A stretch of 64,000 nt of DNA from Algoriphagus alkaliphilus. GTDB taxonomy: Bacteria > Bacteroidota > Bacteroidia > Cytophagales > Cyclobacteriaceae. The notes under the pieces were generated by a model. That model was not told the origin of the DNA. It was given only the letters and a program-made list of their open reading frames with translations, and did no database searches. How positions within the stretch are numbered: position 1 is the first letter of the stretch; each line of letters starts with the position of its first letter. A program made the position numbers and the translations under genes. Location: positions 62,001 through 126,000 of the forward strand of contig NZ_FMXE01000004.1 of the NCBI RefSeq assembly GCF_900103735.1, read 5' to 3'. Below are positions 8,878 through 17,871 of the stretch, in pieces.

Positions 8878-9790
8878 AGAAACTGCCAACCGGCATGAAT
8901 TACGCGTAGTCTCTTCTTTGGGAGAGCGGGATGCTTATTTTCTAAGGAACTTCCCTTCAGCCGGATATTCGAATCCACTTGATTTCAGGTGGGTTAAAAA
9001 GGGAAAGACCAAGGCCTCTCTAACCTTGGCAATTTCTGAAAACCTGGAGGCAGTTTCACTCCCGCTGTGTCCTTTTGGTGGACTTTGGGTTGAAGAAAAT
9101 CTGTCATCAGCCGAGGTGGATGAGTTTATCAAAGCAGTTTTGGATGTTTTGAGACAACGGGGAGTTTCTGCAATCCGGATTGTTCAAGCTCCAAAACCTT
9201 ACCAAGCCAATTTTGACTTGATCAATTATCTCTTATTTAAAAATGGTTTCGAGCTTGAATCCCTTCTTAGTCACCATTTTTTCATTGGGAAGAAGAAAAT
9301 CAAAAAGTTTGTCCAAAAAGACCACGCCAAGTTTCTTGCCAAATCCAAGGAACTTGGATTAAGTATTCAGACTGGCCCGATTTCGAATTTTGGTTTCCTT
9401 CAAGAAATCAAATCCTGGAATCAGGAAAGAGGCTATACTATTTTATTTGATGAAAAGCGGTTGATTTCTCAGGTTTCAAATTTTCCGGAAAGGTACTTTC
9501 TGATCAGTATTATTAAAGAAGGCAAAGCCCTTGCTCATACACTGGGTGTGAAACTCTGGCCTGATTCTATTTATTATTTTCTCGCTGCGATTCAACCCAA
9601 AACTTCGGTCAAGAATCTTGGAGAAATTTGTCTTTACCAGCTTTTTCAGCTGGCCTCAGACCAAAGGCTGAATTTTATTGATTTGGGATCTTCAGATCTA
9701 AATTTGGGTGCCAATCATAATTTAATGTTCTTCAAATCCCGTTTTTCAAACGATATTAGCAATAAAGTCACTTGGACTTTAAAACTTTAA
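8861..9790 (+). CDS. FemAB/GNAT-like acyltransferase
   Basis: About 309 residues from a TTG at 8861. The frame is open from 8771, but an ATG there would read ~90 bases of the cupin gene out of frame and gives an unlikely N-terminus, so a later start is preferred; the exact codon is uncertain. The protein resembles the FemAB/GNAT fold: an N-terminal domain with FPSAGYSNPLDF and PFGGLWV, and a C-terminal domain containing the acyl-CoA or aminoacyl-tRNA binding half (EGKALAHTLGVKLWPDSIYYFLAAI, then LYQLFQLASDQRLNFIDLG). Relatives transfer acyl or aminoacyl groups to sugars or peptidoglycan precursors. Position between a sugar-modifying cupin and a glycosyltransferase suggests modification of a surface glycan. 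Confidence 0.65.
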   Translation: MEAFNKETANRHELRVVSSLGERDAYFLRNFPSAGYSNPLDFRWVKKGKTKASLTLAISENLEAVSLPLCPFGGLWVEENLSSAEVDEFIKAVLDVLRQRGVSAIRIVQAPKPYQANFDLINYLLFKNGFELESLLSHHFFIGKKKIKKFVQKDHAKFLAKSKELGLSIQTGPISNFGFLQEIKSWNQERGYTILFDEKRLISQVSNFPERYFLISIIKEGKALAHTLGVKLWPDSIYYFLAAIQPKTSVKNLGEICLYQLFQLASDQRLNFIDLGSSDLNLGANHNLMFFKSRFSNDISNKVTWTLKL

Positions 9791-9792
9791 AA

Positions 9793-10743
9793 ATGGAAAC
9801 CTCAGATTTGGTCACGGTAATTTGTATTGCATACAATCACGGGGAATGGATTGAACAGACTTTGGAAAGTGTCTGCGCACAGGATTATTATGCCAAAGAG
9901 CTAATCGTTGTTGATAATGGAAGTACGGATGATACAGGTGAAAAAATCCGAAACTGGGTGAAAATATCCGCAGGCGAAATGTCTATTGAAACTATTTTTC
10001 ATGAGGAAATGCAGTCTTATTGTCGATTGTTCAATGATGTGCTAGCCCAAGTCAACAGTCAATACCTCGTGGATTTATCTGGCGATGATATCTTATATCC
10101 GGAGCATCTCAGCTATTCAATCCGTGAATTGAAAATGGCACCATATGCAGGATTTGTCTTCTCAGACGCATATGTTTTGGATCAAAAGGGTGAGGTCAGG
10201 ACATTCTACAAAAGAAATACGGGTGGGGACTTGATCGAAGAAATAGAGCTTAGCAATATCTATGCAACATTGATTCAACGAAATTTCATTTGCTCTCCTA
10301 CGGTCGTTTTTAATACCGCTGTGCTACGAAAAGAGGGGGGCTATGATGAGTCACTGTACTACGAGGACTTCGATATCCAAATAAGGATGGCAAGATATCA
10401 TCCGGCGGTATTTTCGGATCACATAGGAGTGCTCAAACGAAAACATGAAAACTCCATGTCTTCTTCTCAGTATCAAAATCACCAATCCAAAATGCTTCCA
10501 AGTACAGTTAAAGTCTGTTTTAAGATTCACCTGATGAACATCTATCCAGAAGAAAACCGTGCTTTGAAAAGAAGAATCCTGTACGAACTAAAACATGCAC
10601 TTTGGTCGGCTAATTTTATTCCAGCACGCGAATTGGTGGACTTGGGAGAAAGTTTGAAGATGAAAAGTCTTCGGTTTTTTATTTATAAAATTTGGGCAAA
10701 ACAGGAATGGGACATTTCTTGGCTGTATGTCCGGCTGACTTGA
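9793..10743 (+). CDS. Family 2 glycosyltransferase
   Basis: 316 residues from the ATG at 9793, three bases after the previous stop; a longer frame from a TTG at 9772 would overlap the acyltransferase. GT-A fold: VTVICIAYNHGEWIEQTLESV at the N-terminus, then ELIVVDNGSTDDTGE (nucleotide-binding Asp) and the DLSGDDIL motif (DxD-like metal site, residues ~94-101). The acceptor-side segment YYEDFDIQIRMARYHP follows. GT2 enzymes move a sugar from a nucleotide-sugar donor to a glycan or lipid. No membrane helix is visible. The gene's stop codon touches the convergent M16 gene with no gap. Confidence 0.85.
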   Translation: METSDLVTVICIAYNHGEWIEQTLESVCAQDYYAKELIVVDNGSTDDTGEKIRNWVKISAGEMSIETIFHEEMQSYCRLFNDVLAQVNSQYLVDLSGDDILYPEHLSYSIRELKMAPYAGFVFSDAYVLDQKGEVRTFYKRNTGGDLIEEIELSNIYATLIQRNFICSPTVVFNTAVLRKEGGYDESLYYEDFDIQIRMARYHPAVFSDHIGVLKRKHENSMSSSQYQNHQSKMLPSTVKVCFKIHLMNIYPEENRALKRRILYELKHALWSANFIPARELVDLGESLKMKSLRFFIYKIWAKQEWDISWLYVRLT

Positions 10744-12015
10744 TTACCCGACCACCACTTCTACAAAGGGCAGATTAGAAAAGTATTTTTTACCGATTTC
10801 CAGAATGTCTTCGGCAGTAAACTTTCTGAGAAATGCCAACTTTTCCATGTAAAAATGAAAATCCAAGCCTGAATGATGCACTGATCGAAAGCGATCAATT
10901 AAATCAAAAGACGAGCTAAATCTGCCCAGCATTTGCCCAATGAGGTAATTTCTTACTACTTCAAGTTCTTCTTCGGAAACAGCCTCTTGGCTGAGTATTC
11001 GTATTTCATTGTAAATTTCAGTAAGAACGTCTCCTGTGTATGCTTTTTGTACATCTGCACCCACTACCCAATAATTGATGTCACCAATCTCAGCTAAGGA
11101 AGAACTGATCCCATAAGTGTGGCCTTTGTCTTCTCGGATATTTTTGATCAATCGTGACCCAAAATACCCCCCTAAAATTGTATTGAAAACAGCCAGTGCC
11201 TGAAAATCCGGATGAGATTTTGGGATGGACCAATTGCCAATTCTGATACTGGATTGCAAGGCCTGTTGACGCTCCTCATGAATTTTTGGGTTCATCGTGA
11301 CAGGTGGAAGTATTCCCGGAGTTCCTTCGGTTCTGGATGGGATTTTGTTGAGTATAGACTCGATTATAAGAAGTTCATCCGAGTCAAGATTACCGCAGAG
11401 GAAGAACTCCGTGTCTGTCAGTAAATTATTTCGGTAATAGTCGATAAGATCGTTTCGTTGAACATTATCTACATGTTCTTCGGTGATTTCCAGTCCGAAA
11501 GGGTGATTTTCTCCAAAAAGAGCCTTTCGAAACAAATGGCTTGCCCGTGAAGCTGATTTTTCCTTTTCCAAGCGTAGGCTGAGCTTTCGCTGGGATTTCC
11601 TTTTTTCAAGACTTTCCTCCGGAAAAACCGCCTGATCAAAAAGGGAACTAAATACAGGTAATACCTCAGATAGATGCTTTCTGGTGGTGACGAGACTCAT
11701 CCCCTCATGTGAATAAGTCAGTAGCGGATGAACTTCCGTGGCGTGGAAATCGAAAAATTCAGAAAGTTGGGATTCAGAGTACGTGTGTGTGCCTTCTGTG
11801 AGCATTTGCAAGGTAAAGGACGAGACCAGCGATTTTCCCAAGGAGAGGATTAATCGTTGGCTTTTTCCGATGACTTCAAGTTTTACCGCATCCAGATTTG
11901 GAGTTGGGATAAAAAACAGAGTCCTGCTTCCTGTGAGTTTCCGCGCTTGTGGAGCGGGCAATACAAAGTCTTCCGGAATGATGAATTCAGGCGCTTTTGA
12001 TCTGTTTAGATGCAT
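10744..12015 (-). CDS. M16 peptidase-like protein, probably non-catalytic
   Basis: 423 residues with the two-lobed M16 (pitrilysin/MPP) fold: N-terminal lobe to about residue 190 and a C-terminal lobe containing LGGYFGSRLIKNIREDKGHTYGI, the strongly conserved substrate-side motif. The zinc motif HxxEH, expected just before MLTEGTHTYSE near residue 70, is replaced by SFTLQ, so no metal site is visible. M16 proteins often work as active/inactive pairs; this looks like the inactive partner, but no active partner is in the window. It is the last gene of the operon and its start overlaps the porV stop (TAATG), implying co-translation with the secretion genes. Confidence 0.8.
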   Translation of the reverse strand: MHLNRSKAPEFIIPEDFVLPAPQARKLTGSRTLFFIPTPNLDAVKLEVIGKSQRLILSLGKSLVSSFTLQMLTEGTHTYSESQLSEFFDFHATEVHPLLTYSHEGMSLVTTRKHLSEVLPVFSSLFDQAVFPEESLEKRKSQRKLSLRLEKEKSASRASHLFRKALFGENHPFGLEITEEHVDNVQRNDLIDYYRNNLLTDTEFFLCGNLDSDELLIIESILNKIPSRTEGTPGILPPVTMNPKIHEERQQALQSSIRIGNWSIPKSHPDFQALAVFNTILGGYFGSRLIKNIREDKGHTYGISSSLAEIGDINYWVVGADVQKAYTGDVLTEIYNEIRILSQEAVSEEELEVVRNYLIGQMLGRFSSSFDLIDRFRSVHHSGLDFHFYMEKLAFLRKFTAEDILEIGKKYFSNLPFVEVVVG

Positions 12016-13229
12016 TAATTGCTGTTAATCGTGTAAAGCAGGGAGAATCGGAGCGTCTCAGCCAAGGGGTGGTTTTGTACTTGGGGCACTAAATAAGAAA
12101 AGTCGAAACCAATCTTTTTGAGAGTCATTCCCAGTCCCATGGTGAAATATCTTCGTCCACCCTTGCTTGGATTTTCATAAAAATAGCCCGTTCGTAAAGC
12201 GAATTTTTCAGCGTATTTGTATTCTACGCCAAATGAAATGTTGAATTCTCTTAGCTCCTCATTAAACCCGTCAGGTGCATCCGAAAATGATCCAAACATG
12301 CCTGAAATCAAGGCCCTGTTAGGGTCTTCTCCCGCCTTTATGATCAAGTTTCCATTTTCGTCTGTAGCAAGAGAACCGTCCTGATTGGTCTCATACAGTG
12401 GGGGAGTAGGTACCATTAGTTTGTTGAAATCCAGTGCAAAAGTGATCGAATTGACCGGATCAAAATTGATTGAATAGGCAGTGCCTATGCGGAAGTTGGT
12501 CGGGATATAGTCCAGATCTTCAGCACTGTTGTAAGTGATTTTAGGACCAATATTGGTAATAGCAGCACCCCAAGACCAAGTCCCGTCTTTTGCGCCGATG
12601 AAGATGGGTTTTTGATAATAGAGTCCGATATCAGTTCCGACACTGATTCCAGGCTTAGCTTCTGATCCTCCGGCAGAGGAGATATTTCCTGAAAGATTGG
12701 AATGAATGAATCGAGCTGAAATCCCCAAACCAAAGTTTTGCGATAGTTTTCGGGAGTAAGTGCCTCCTATGGCAATATCTCTTGGGTTAAATTCCCCCAA
12801 TGGATTACCGACTCCATCAGTCAGTTGAATATTGCCCATATTGAAATAGCGCATATCAAATCCAAAAGCAGAATTTTCATCAATTTTTTTGAATCCTGTC
12901 AAATAACTGACCGACATATCATTGACTAACCTGCCAAGCCATGGAGAGTAAGAAAGTGAAAAACCCAAATCATCTTTAATAAATGCAAGCTTTCCTGAAT
13001 TCCAATGCGCAGAATTAGCGTCAGGGGATGTAGCTACTCCCACGTCACCCATTCCGGAATGTCGGGAATCAGGGGCGAAATTTAAAAAAGGAACAGCTGT
13101 GGTGATTACACGTCTGTTTGGATCTTGGCCGGATATAATTACACTGTTTTGGGCATAGGAAGAAAAACCACCCAAGGCGAAGACGATTAAAAGAGTGCTT
13201 TTCCAGCTTTCTATAGCCTTTATTTTCAT
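12015..13229 (-). CDS. porV: Type IX secretion outer-membrane protein PorV
   Basis: 404 residues with a signal peptide (about 1-26, ending SSYAQ). PorV (LptO) is an outer-membrane beta-barrel of the FadL fold that shuttles type IX cargo from the SprA/Sov translocon to the sortase PorU. Diagnostic text is VITTAVPFLNFAPDSRHSGM, then GDVGVATSPDANSAHWN and FSLSYSPWLGRLVNDMSVSYL. Alternating amphipathic strands run to a terminal aromatic-rich strand. Overlaps porU by four bases (ATGA), the common porU-porV pairing of Bacteroidota. Its presence implies that the organism exports proteins carrying C-terminal type IX signals and possibly glides. Confidence 0.92.
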   Translation of the reverse strand: MKIKAIESWKSTLLIVFALGGFSSYAQNSVIISGQDPNRRVITTAVPFLNFAPDSRHSGMGDVGVATSPDANSAHWNSGKLAFIKDDLGFSLSYSPWLGRLVNDMSVSYLTGFKKIDENSAFGFDMRYFNMGNIQLTDGVGNPLGEFNPRDIAIGGTYSRKLSQNFGLGISARFIHSNLSGNISSAGGSEAKPGISVGTDIGLYYQKPIFIGAKDGTWSWGAAITNIGPKITYNSAEDLDYIPTNFRIGTAYSINFDPVNSITFALDFNKLMVPTPPLYETNQDGSLATDENGNLIIKAGEDPNRALISGMFGSFSDAPDGFNEELREFNISFGVEYKYAEKFALRTGYFYENPSKGGRRYFTMGLGMTLKKIGFDFSYLVPQVQNHPLAETLRFSLLYTINSN

Positions 13230-16200
13230 CGAATAATTATTTTTCCACTGACCGAATCCGAGGAAAAGTCAGATTCTGACTGCAGCGCTAATTTGTAAAT
13301 ATAAGTTCCTTTTGCTGGATATTTTGATCGGCTTTGCAAAAATATCCATGACAAAATATGAACATTCTCTTCAGCTCCTACCAAACGAAATGATTCCGAA
13401 AATAGTATTTGACCGGTTAGCGAGTAAACTTCCAAAGTAAGATTTAGGTTTTTCCCCGGACGATTGTGTTTGATTTCAAAATTACTTTCAACTGATGTGG
13501 GATTTGGATAAACTTTATGATCCAGAATTTGCATCAGATTGCTTCCTTTAATTTCAACTTCCAGACTAAGCGAATTTTCATTCCCAACAGTATCCCAAGC
13601 TCTGATCAGAATGCTATTTTTTCCTTCCAACAAACCTTCCAAGAAAACTTTAAAGCTTCCTTCCCTGTAATCGCCATTTTTTGCAAGGTATATTTCATTC
13701 AGGATGATGGGAGACTGATCATTGACTTGAATGCTGAGGTCCTGACCAGGGATAAATCCGGAGACATTGATTCCACTTTGGTCAACAAGCAACGCTTCAA
13801 TTTCGATTCTTGTAGCAGGAAACAAAAAAGGGCCTGCTTCTTGACCGTTGAGAATTGGTCTAATTTCCGGTCCGGTCGTATCCGTGTTCGGGTTAGGTTG
13901 TATTCCTCCTATTACAGGTTTTTTGCTGCCGATGGCTTGTAGGCCTGTTCGGGTATCCCAAGCTCGGATTCTGAGATTTCCATTTCCAAATTTCGGATTG
14001 ATACCCCTTGGAATAAGGAATTTGGCTTCTAGAATTCCAGCCTCAATTTTCCCTTGACCCTTAAAAATCAATACTTTTTCTTCTTCAAATTCATAGGGAC
14101 TGCTTTCATCTCCCAGAGTTTGCTGAGTCACAGGTTTGTCCCGGACTTCAATTTGATATTCCCCATTGAATCCGGACTGGAATGCCTGAGTCAATGGATC
14201 GATGACTTCTGCTTTTAAAACTATTTCCTGAAATGCCTTCAGCGTGTCTGCCGGTGTACCACTTTTCCCATCTGTGATAGCTGTTATTTTTAGCTCAAGG
14301 TCGGGAATGGCAAGCTTGAGGCTAGGATCTCCCAGAAGTGAAAAGTTTCGATTTAGTGCGCCGTTGAGGCTTTGGTTTTTTGTGTTTTTGAAAATTGCTC
14401 CAAAAGTTTGGTGTTGCCCTTCATTTTTCCGGAAAACTTCTTTGATAAAAACCTCATTCAATGCAAAATTGACACTGCTAAATACAGGCCTTCCCGTAGT
14501 CAATAAAGCAACAGCGCCTTTTTCCCGGGCGAAAAGTAATTCTTCGGCGGCCGACCTTACAAATGGACTGTCATGTCTTCCAAATTCACAAGTTGCCGTG
14601 ACCCATAGCGCCAGTTCCTTTTGTCTAGCCCAATCTGCAATGTCGGGGACTCTGAATATCTCCTCTGCCGTCAACGTGGTTTCATTTCCGTGACCGATGT
14701 AATTGAGTATCAAAGTGCCCTCTTCCAATGTCTTTGCCAAGGCTGCCTTTGCTTGTGGAGCGCTCTGTCTTGTCCCTGATCTCTCTTGCTCGAACCTGTC
14801 CAAATAAAGCTTTTGAACCAGAAATTCGGGATGATTTTTCGTCAAATAGGCCGCGTGTGCTTCTGCATCCCTGACGTGGATATTGTTGTCCGCATCGTCA
14901 GCTAAAAAAGTAACCCGAGAGGATTTGGGCGAACGAATGGGGTTTGTCTCATAGCGAATGATTTTTTCGACCATCTCATTCGCTTCCGTAAAGTTGATCG
15001 CCGGAAGCCTTCCCACGCCGATTTGCATCGGTTCATCGCCTTCGCGTGATTCTTCCCAAATGCCCTGTCCCCAATCAATCAAGCCATAATAGTCATCTGA
15101 ACTGAATGTAGTAAGGGGATTCAAGCTTTCGCGACTTGTGTAGATCGGAACCAGATTCGGTCTTCCTCCCAGTTTTCTCTTATAATCAAACGTGCCTTTG
15201 CCAAGGAGTAGCACGTTCTCGATTTTTTTATCCTTTTGGTATTGATAAGCAATGAAATTTCTGATTGCGTTGAGATCAGGATTACCATAGCCGAAGCTTT
15301 GATAGATTTGGTCAGTAGTTACTACTGAGGTTTTGACCCCCATTCGTTCCTTGTGAGTACGCAGTTTGGTTGCTGACGATAGCAAAAGCGGGGAAGTGAT
15401 AATCAGGAGTTCAGGAGAATTATCCGAATCTCTTAAATCTGGGAAGACAGGTTTTAATTTCTCGATTTCGGTCACCTTTGTGGGTGAGAAGATTACCCAC
15501 TTTTTACCCAAAGCAATGCGCCCTGAGCTGGGATTGAATGCTGTTGGATTGAAAAAATCACTTACTTCCCATGTTTGAAAACGCGGGTCTAAAGTTATGG
15601 TGCCCGGGTTTTCTGCTTCAAAAATCCCTTCTGTCAGGTTTGAATTTGAAAATGGAACGCCGACCACGAAATAATCCAAATAACCGGCCGATTCTGAGCC
15701 TGAACCCTGAAATGTAAATCTGATTTGTGAAAGTAAATTCCCGTTTGGATTGATTCTCAAATCAAAAATTGCCTCGCGTCCTTTCGTTCCAAAAGTGGAA
15801 TTTGGAATGGAATTAAATGCAAGTTCTCCCAAAAGCTCGTTTCCCGTGAGTATCCTCATGGTGGAATTGGAAAAAGATTGGGCCATCAATTTCCCATGCA
15901 GAATCCAGGGCAGTGAGGCCTCCGATCTCAAGGCTAGGTTGACATTGAGACTTTGTCCCTGACGGATGGGGGCCGAAAACCAATTCCTGCCAGAGTTAAG
16001 AATATTAGTTTTCTCCTCTTTGAATGTAGTGAACCTATACCAGACTTGGTTTGGGTTTGAAGCTTGTGAATTGGCAGACTTTTGCGGAATTCTTAGCGGA
16101 TTCGTTTTTTTTCCAATGAGAAAACTCAGGGAATCAGAAAATAAATGGTGGGAATAACTCAATCCATTTGGAGAAAAAGTGAGTGTATTTGGACCTGAGA

Positions 16201-16474
16201 GAAAAAAATAAAGATTACTGCCGCTTTGTAAGGCCGGAATTTCCTGAAGATCCATTTGATCGGCTTGGACTTGTTGGGGAAGCATGCCGGGGAATCCGTA
16301 GACGCTGACTTCAGAAAGGTTGGCAAAGCCAAGTTTTGCGGCCTGTTCCGCAGAGATTCTATAGACTCCCTGATTTATGGTTTTAAACTGAAAAAAATTT
16401 GATTGCGCAAAAGAGAGCCTCGCGAAAAGACTTAAAAAAAGACCAATACCCCAAACTGTAACATTCCACCTCAT
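13226..16474 (-). CDS. porU: Type IX secretion sortase PorU
   Basis: 1082 residues with signal peptide (about 1-23). PorU is a C25 (gingipain-type) cysteine peptidase on the cell surface that removes the C-terminal domain of type IX cargo and attaches anionic LPS. Catalytic His is in NYIGHGNETTL near residue 595 and the Cys in WVTATCEFGRHDSP near 627, followed by the RSAAEELLFAREKGAVALL helix. Downstream come beta-sandwich modules and a C-terminal domain starting HKVYPNPTSVESNFEI that resembles a type A sorting/FlgD-like domain. Length fits the family (1,100-1,300). It overlaps pssA upstream and porV downstream by four bases each. Confidence 0.9.
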   Translation of the reverse strand: MRWNVTVWGIGLFLSLFARLSFAQSNFFQFKTINQGVYRISAEQAAKLGFANLSEVSVYGFPGMLPQQVQADQMDLQEIPALQSGSNLYFFLSGPNTLTFSPNGLSYSHHLFSDSLSFLIGKKTNPLRIPQKSANSQASNPNQVWYRFTTFKEEKTNILNSGRNWFSAPIRQGQSLNVNLALRSEASLPWILHGKLMAQSFSNSTMRILTGNELLGELAFNSIPNSTFGTKGREAIFDLRINPNGNLLSQIRFTFQGSGSESAGYLDYFVVGVPFSNSNLTEGIFEAENPGTITLDPRFQTWEVSDFFNPTAFNPSSGRIALGKKWVIFSPTKVTEIEKLKPVFPDLRDSDNSPELLIITSPLLLSSATKLRTHKERMGVKTSVVTTDQIYQSFGYGNPDLNAIRNFIAYQYQKDKKIENVLLLGKGTFDYKRKLGGRPNLVPIYTSRESLNPLTTFSSDDYYGLIDWGQGIWEESREGDEPMQIGVGRLPAINFTEANEMVEKIIRYETNPIRSPKSSRVTFLADDADNNIHVRDAEAHAAYLTKNHPEFLVQKLYLDRFEQERSGTRQSAPQAKAALAKTLEEGTLILNYIGHGNETTLTAEEIFRVPDIADWARQKELALWVTATCEFGRHDSPFVRSAAEELLFAREKGAVALLTTGRPVFSSVNFALNEVFIKEVFRKNEGQHQTFGAIFKNTKNQSLNGALNRNFSLLGDPSLKLAIPDLELKITAITDGKSGTPADTLKAFQEIVLKAEVIDPLTQAFQSGFNGEYQIEVRDKPVTQQTLGDESSPYEFEEEKVLIFKGQGKIEAGILEAKFLIPRGINPKFGNGNLRIRAWDTRTGLQAIGSKKPVIGGIQPNPNTDTTGPEIRPILNGQEAGPFLFPATRIEIEALLVDQSGINVSGFIPGQDLSIQVNDQSPIILNEIYLAKNGDYREGSFKVFLEGLLEGKNSILIRAWDTVGNENSLSLEVEIKGSNLMQILDHKVYPNPTSVESNFEIKHNRPGKNLNLTLEVYSLTGQILFSESFRLVGAEENVHILSWIFLQSRSKYPAKGTYIYKLALQSESDFSSDSVSGKIIIR

Positions 16475-17166
16475 TCACTTCCTATTGCATTTTCGATCAC
16501 AGATAGTCCAATATACGCCAAAATCACCAGAGGGATGCCTGCCAATTGGAGCCAGGCGAATATACTTATGCTGAGAATGATAAGAATATAGCGAAAGCGA
16601 TTTTTAGGAAAAGAAAGACTTTTGAATTTCAAAGCGATAAGGGGAAGTTCGCTTATCAATAGAATAGCGAAAATCCATGCTAAAAAGATCAATAAAACCG
16701 GGGAGTAAAGCCAGCTTCCAAGGGTTGGCCATGTAAGTGCCAAATAGGGAAGGGTACTCAGAAATAAGGCATTTGCAGGAGTCGGTAGCCCGATGAATCG
16801 GTCGCTCTGTCTGGTATCCAGGTTGAATTTGGCAAGGCGATAAGCTGAAAGCATGGGGACAATCAAGGTCAAATAAGGAAGTAAAGACGCCGATTGAACT
16901 TCATTTTTTGTCATCATAAAGAGAATCAAACCCGGCAATACTCCAAATGAGACAACATCCGCGAGCGAGTCCAATTCTTTTCCAATAGCACTCTGAACTT
17001 TGAGTAGTCGGGCAACAAACCCATCCAAAAAATCAAATACTGCGGCAATCAGTACAAAGTAAGCACCGGAAAGAATATTCCCATTTAACACCCATATAAT
17101 CCCCACGACTCCAAAAAGTAAATTGAGGAGTGTAAGTAAATTTGGGATTTGGGCTTTGATCTTCAT
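16471..17166 (-). CDS. pssA: CDP-diacylglycerol-serine O-phosphatidyltransferase
   Basis: 231 residues, about eight hydrophobic helices. It carries the full CDP-alcohol phosphatidyltransferase motif D45-x2-D48-G49-x2-A52-R53-x8-G62-x3-D66-x3-D70. It makes phosphatidylserine from CDP-diacylglycerol and serine, the first step to phosphatidylethanolamine, in the inner membrane. The start MKIKAQIPNLLTLLNLLFG and the length fit PssA rather than PgsA. It overlaps the MBL gene upstream and porU downstream by four bases each. Lying within the porUV operon is noteworthy: the link may be only co-regulation of envelope growth. Confidence 0.9.
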   Translation of the reverse strand: MKIKAQIPNLLTLLNLLFGVVGIIWVLNGNILSGAYFVLIAAVFDFLDGFVARLLKVQSAIGKELDSLADVVSFGVLPGLILFMMTKNEVQSASLLPYLTLIVPMLSAYRLAKFNLDTRQSDRFIGLPTPANALFLSTLPYLALTWPTLGSWLYSPVLLIFLAWIFAILLISELPLIALKFKSLSFPKNRFRYILIILSISIFAWLQLAGIPLVILAYIGLSVIENAIGSE

Positions 17167-17816
17167 TGGATGGCCCGTTCTCCTACAAACGGATTGTAGA
17201 TTTTTTCGAAGGCTATTTTGGTTTCCGGGCCGTGACCTGAGTAAATAACCGTTTCAGCAGGAAGGGAGAAGAGCTGGGTTTTAATTTTCTCCAACAATAA
17301 GGCATGATTTCCTCCCGTGAGATCTGTTCTGCCAATGCTTCCACGGAAAAGCGTGTCCCCGGCGATGCACTGCTTGCTTTTTTCATGATAAAAAACCACG
17401 TGGCCCGGTGCATGTCCCGGTACAAAGAGTACTTTAAGTAATTCTTCTCCCACCTTGAATTCCTGTCCTTCTGTTAAGAAGTAATCTGCCTCTGAGGATT
17501 CATAGCCTTGAAAACCATAATTAGGAGCATAGACTTCCACTGACTTCAGTACAGGGATTTCTTTTTCATGAATCCATAGTGGTATTCCGAATCGCTTCTT
17601 TGCCCAGGCATTGCCTAGAACATGGTCGATGTGGCAGTGCGTATTGAGAAGGTGAAGTACTTTCAATTCCTTTGAAATTACAAAGTCCTCGAGATCCTTT
17701 CGTTCACCCACAGTATGACATCCCGGATCAATCAATACAGCGCTCCCCAGGTCATCATAAGCCAAATAGGTGTTTTCTTGAAAAGGGTTGAATGTGAAGG
17801 ACTTGATATAAAGCAT
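17163..17816 (-). CDS. MBL-fold metallo-hydrolase, glyoxalase II-like
   Basis: 217 residues from the ATG at 17816 (the frame is open to 17906, but MLYIKSFTFNPFQENTYL is the usual start of the family). Metal ligands: THCHIDH at residues 59-65, GHAPGH near 128, GDTLF near 146 and SGHGPET near 192. This is the small hydroxyacylglutathione-hydrolase-like group that hydrolyses thioesters; persulfide dioxygenase is less likely because of length and motif spacing. First gene of the five-gene minus-strand operon with pssA, porU, porV and the M16-like gene. It is divergent from the FAD oxidoreductase with about 55 bases between starts. Confidence 0.85.
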   Translation of the reverse strand: MLYIKSFTFNPFQENTYLAYDDLGSAVLIDPGCHTVGERKDLEDFVISKELKVLHLLNTHCHIDHVLGNAWAKKRFGIPLWIHEKEIPVLKSVEVYAPNYGFQGYESSEADYFLTEGQEFKVGEELLKVLFVPGHAPGHVVFYHEKSKQCIAGDTLFRGSIGRTDLTGGNHALLLEKIKTQLFSLPAETVIYSGHGPETKIAFEKIYNPFVGERAIQ

Positions 17817-17871
17817 TGCAAAAGTTGATGTGATCGCAGCAAAGTAATGAATTATGCCTTTAATTTGGGTT

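Noticed and set aside
13517-14693. Plus-strand frames inside porU
   Set aside because: Antisense shadows of a clear 1082-codon gene, without own motifs.
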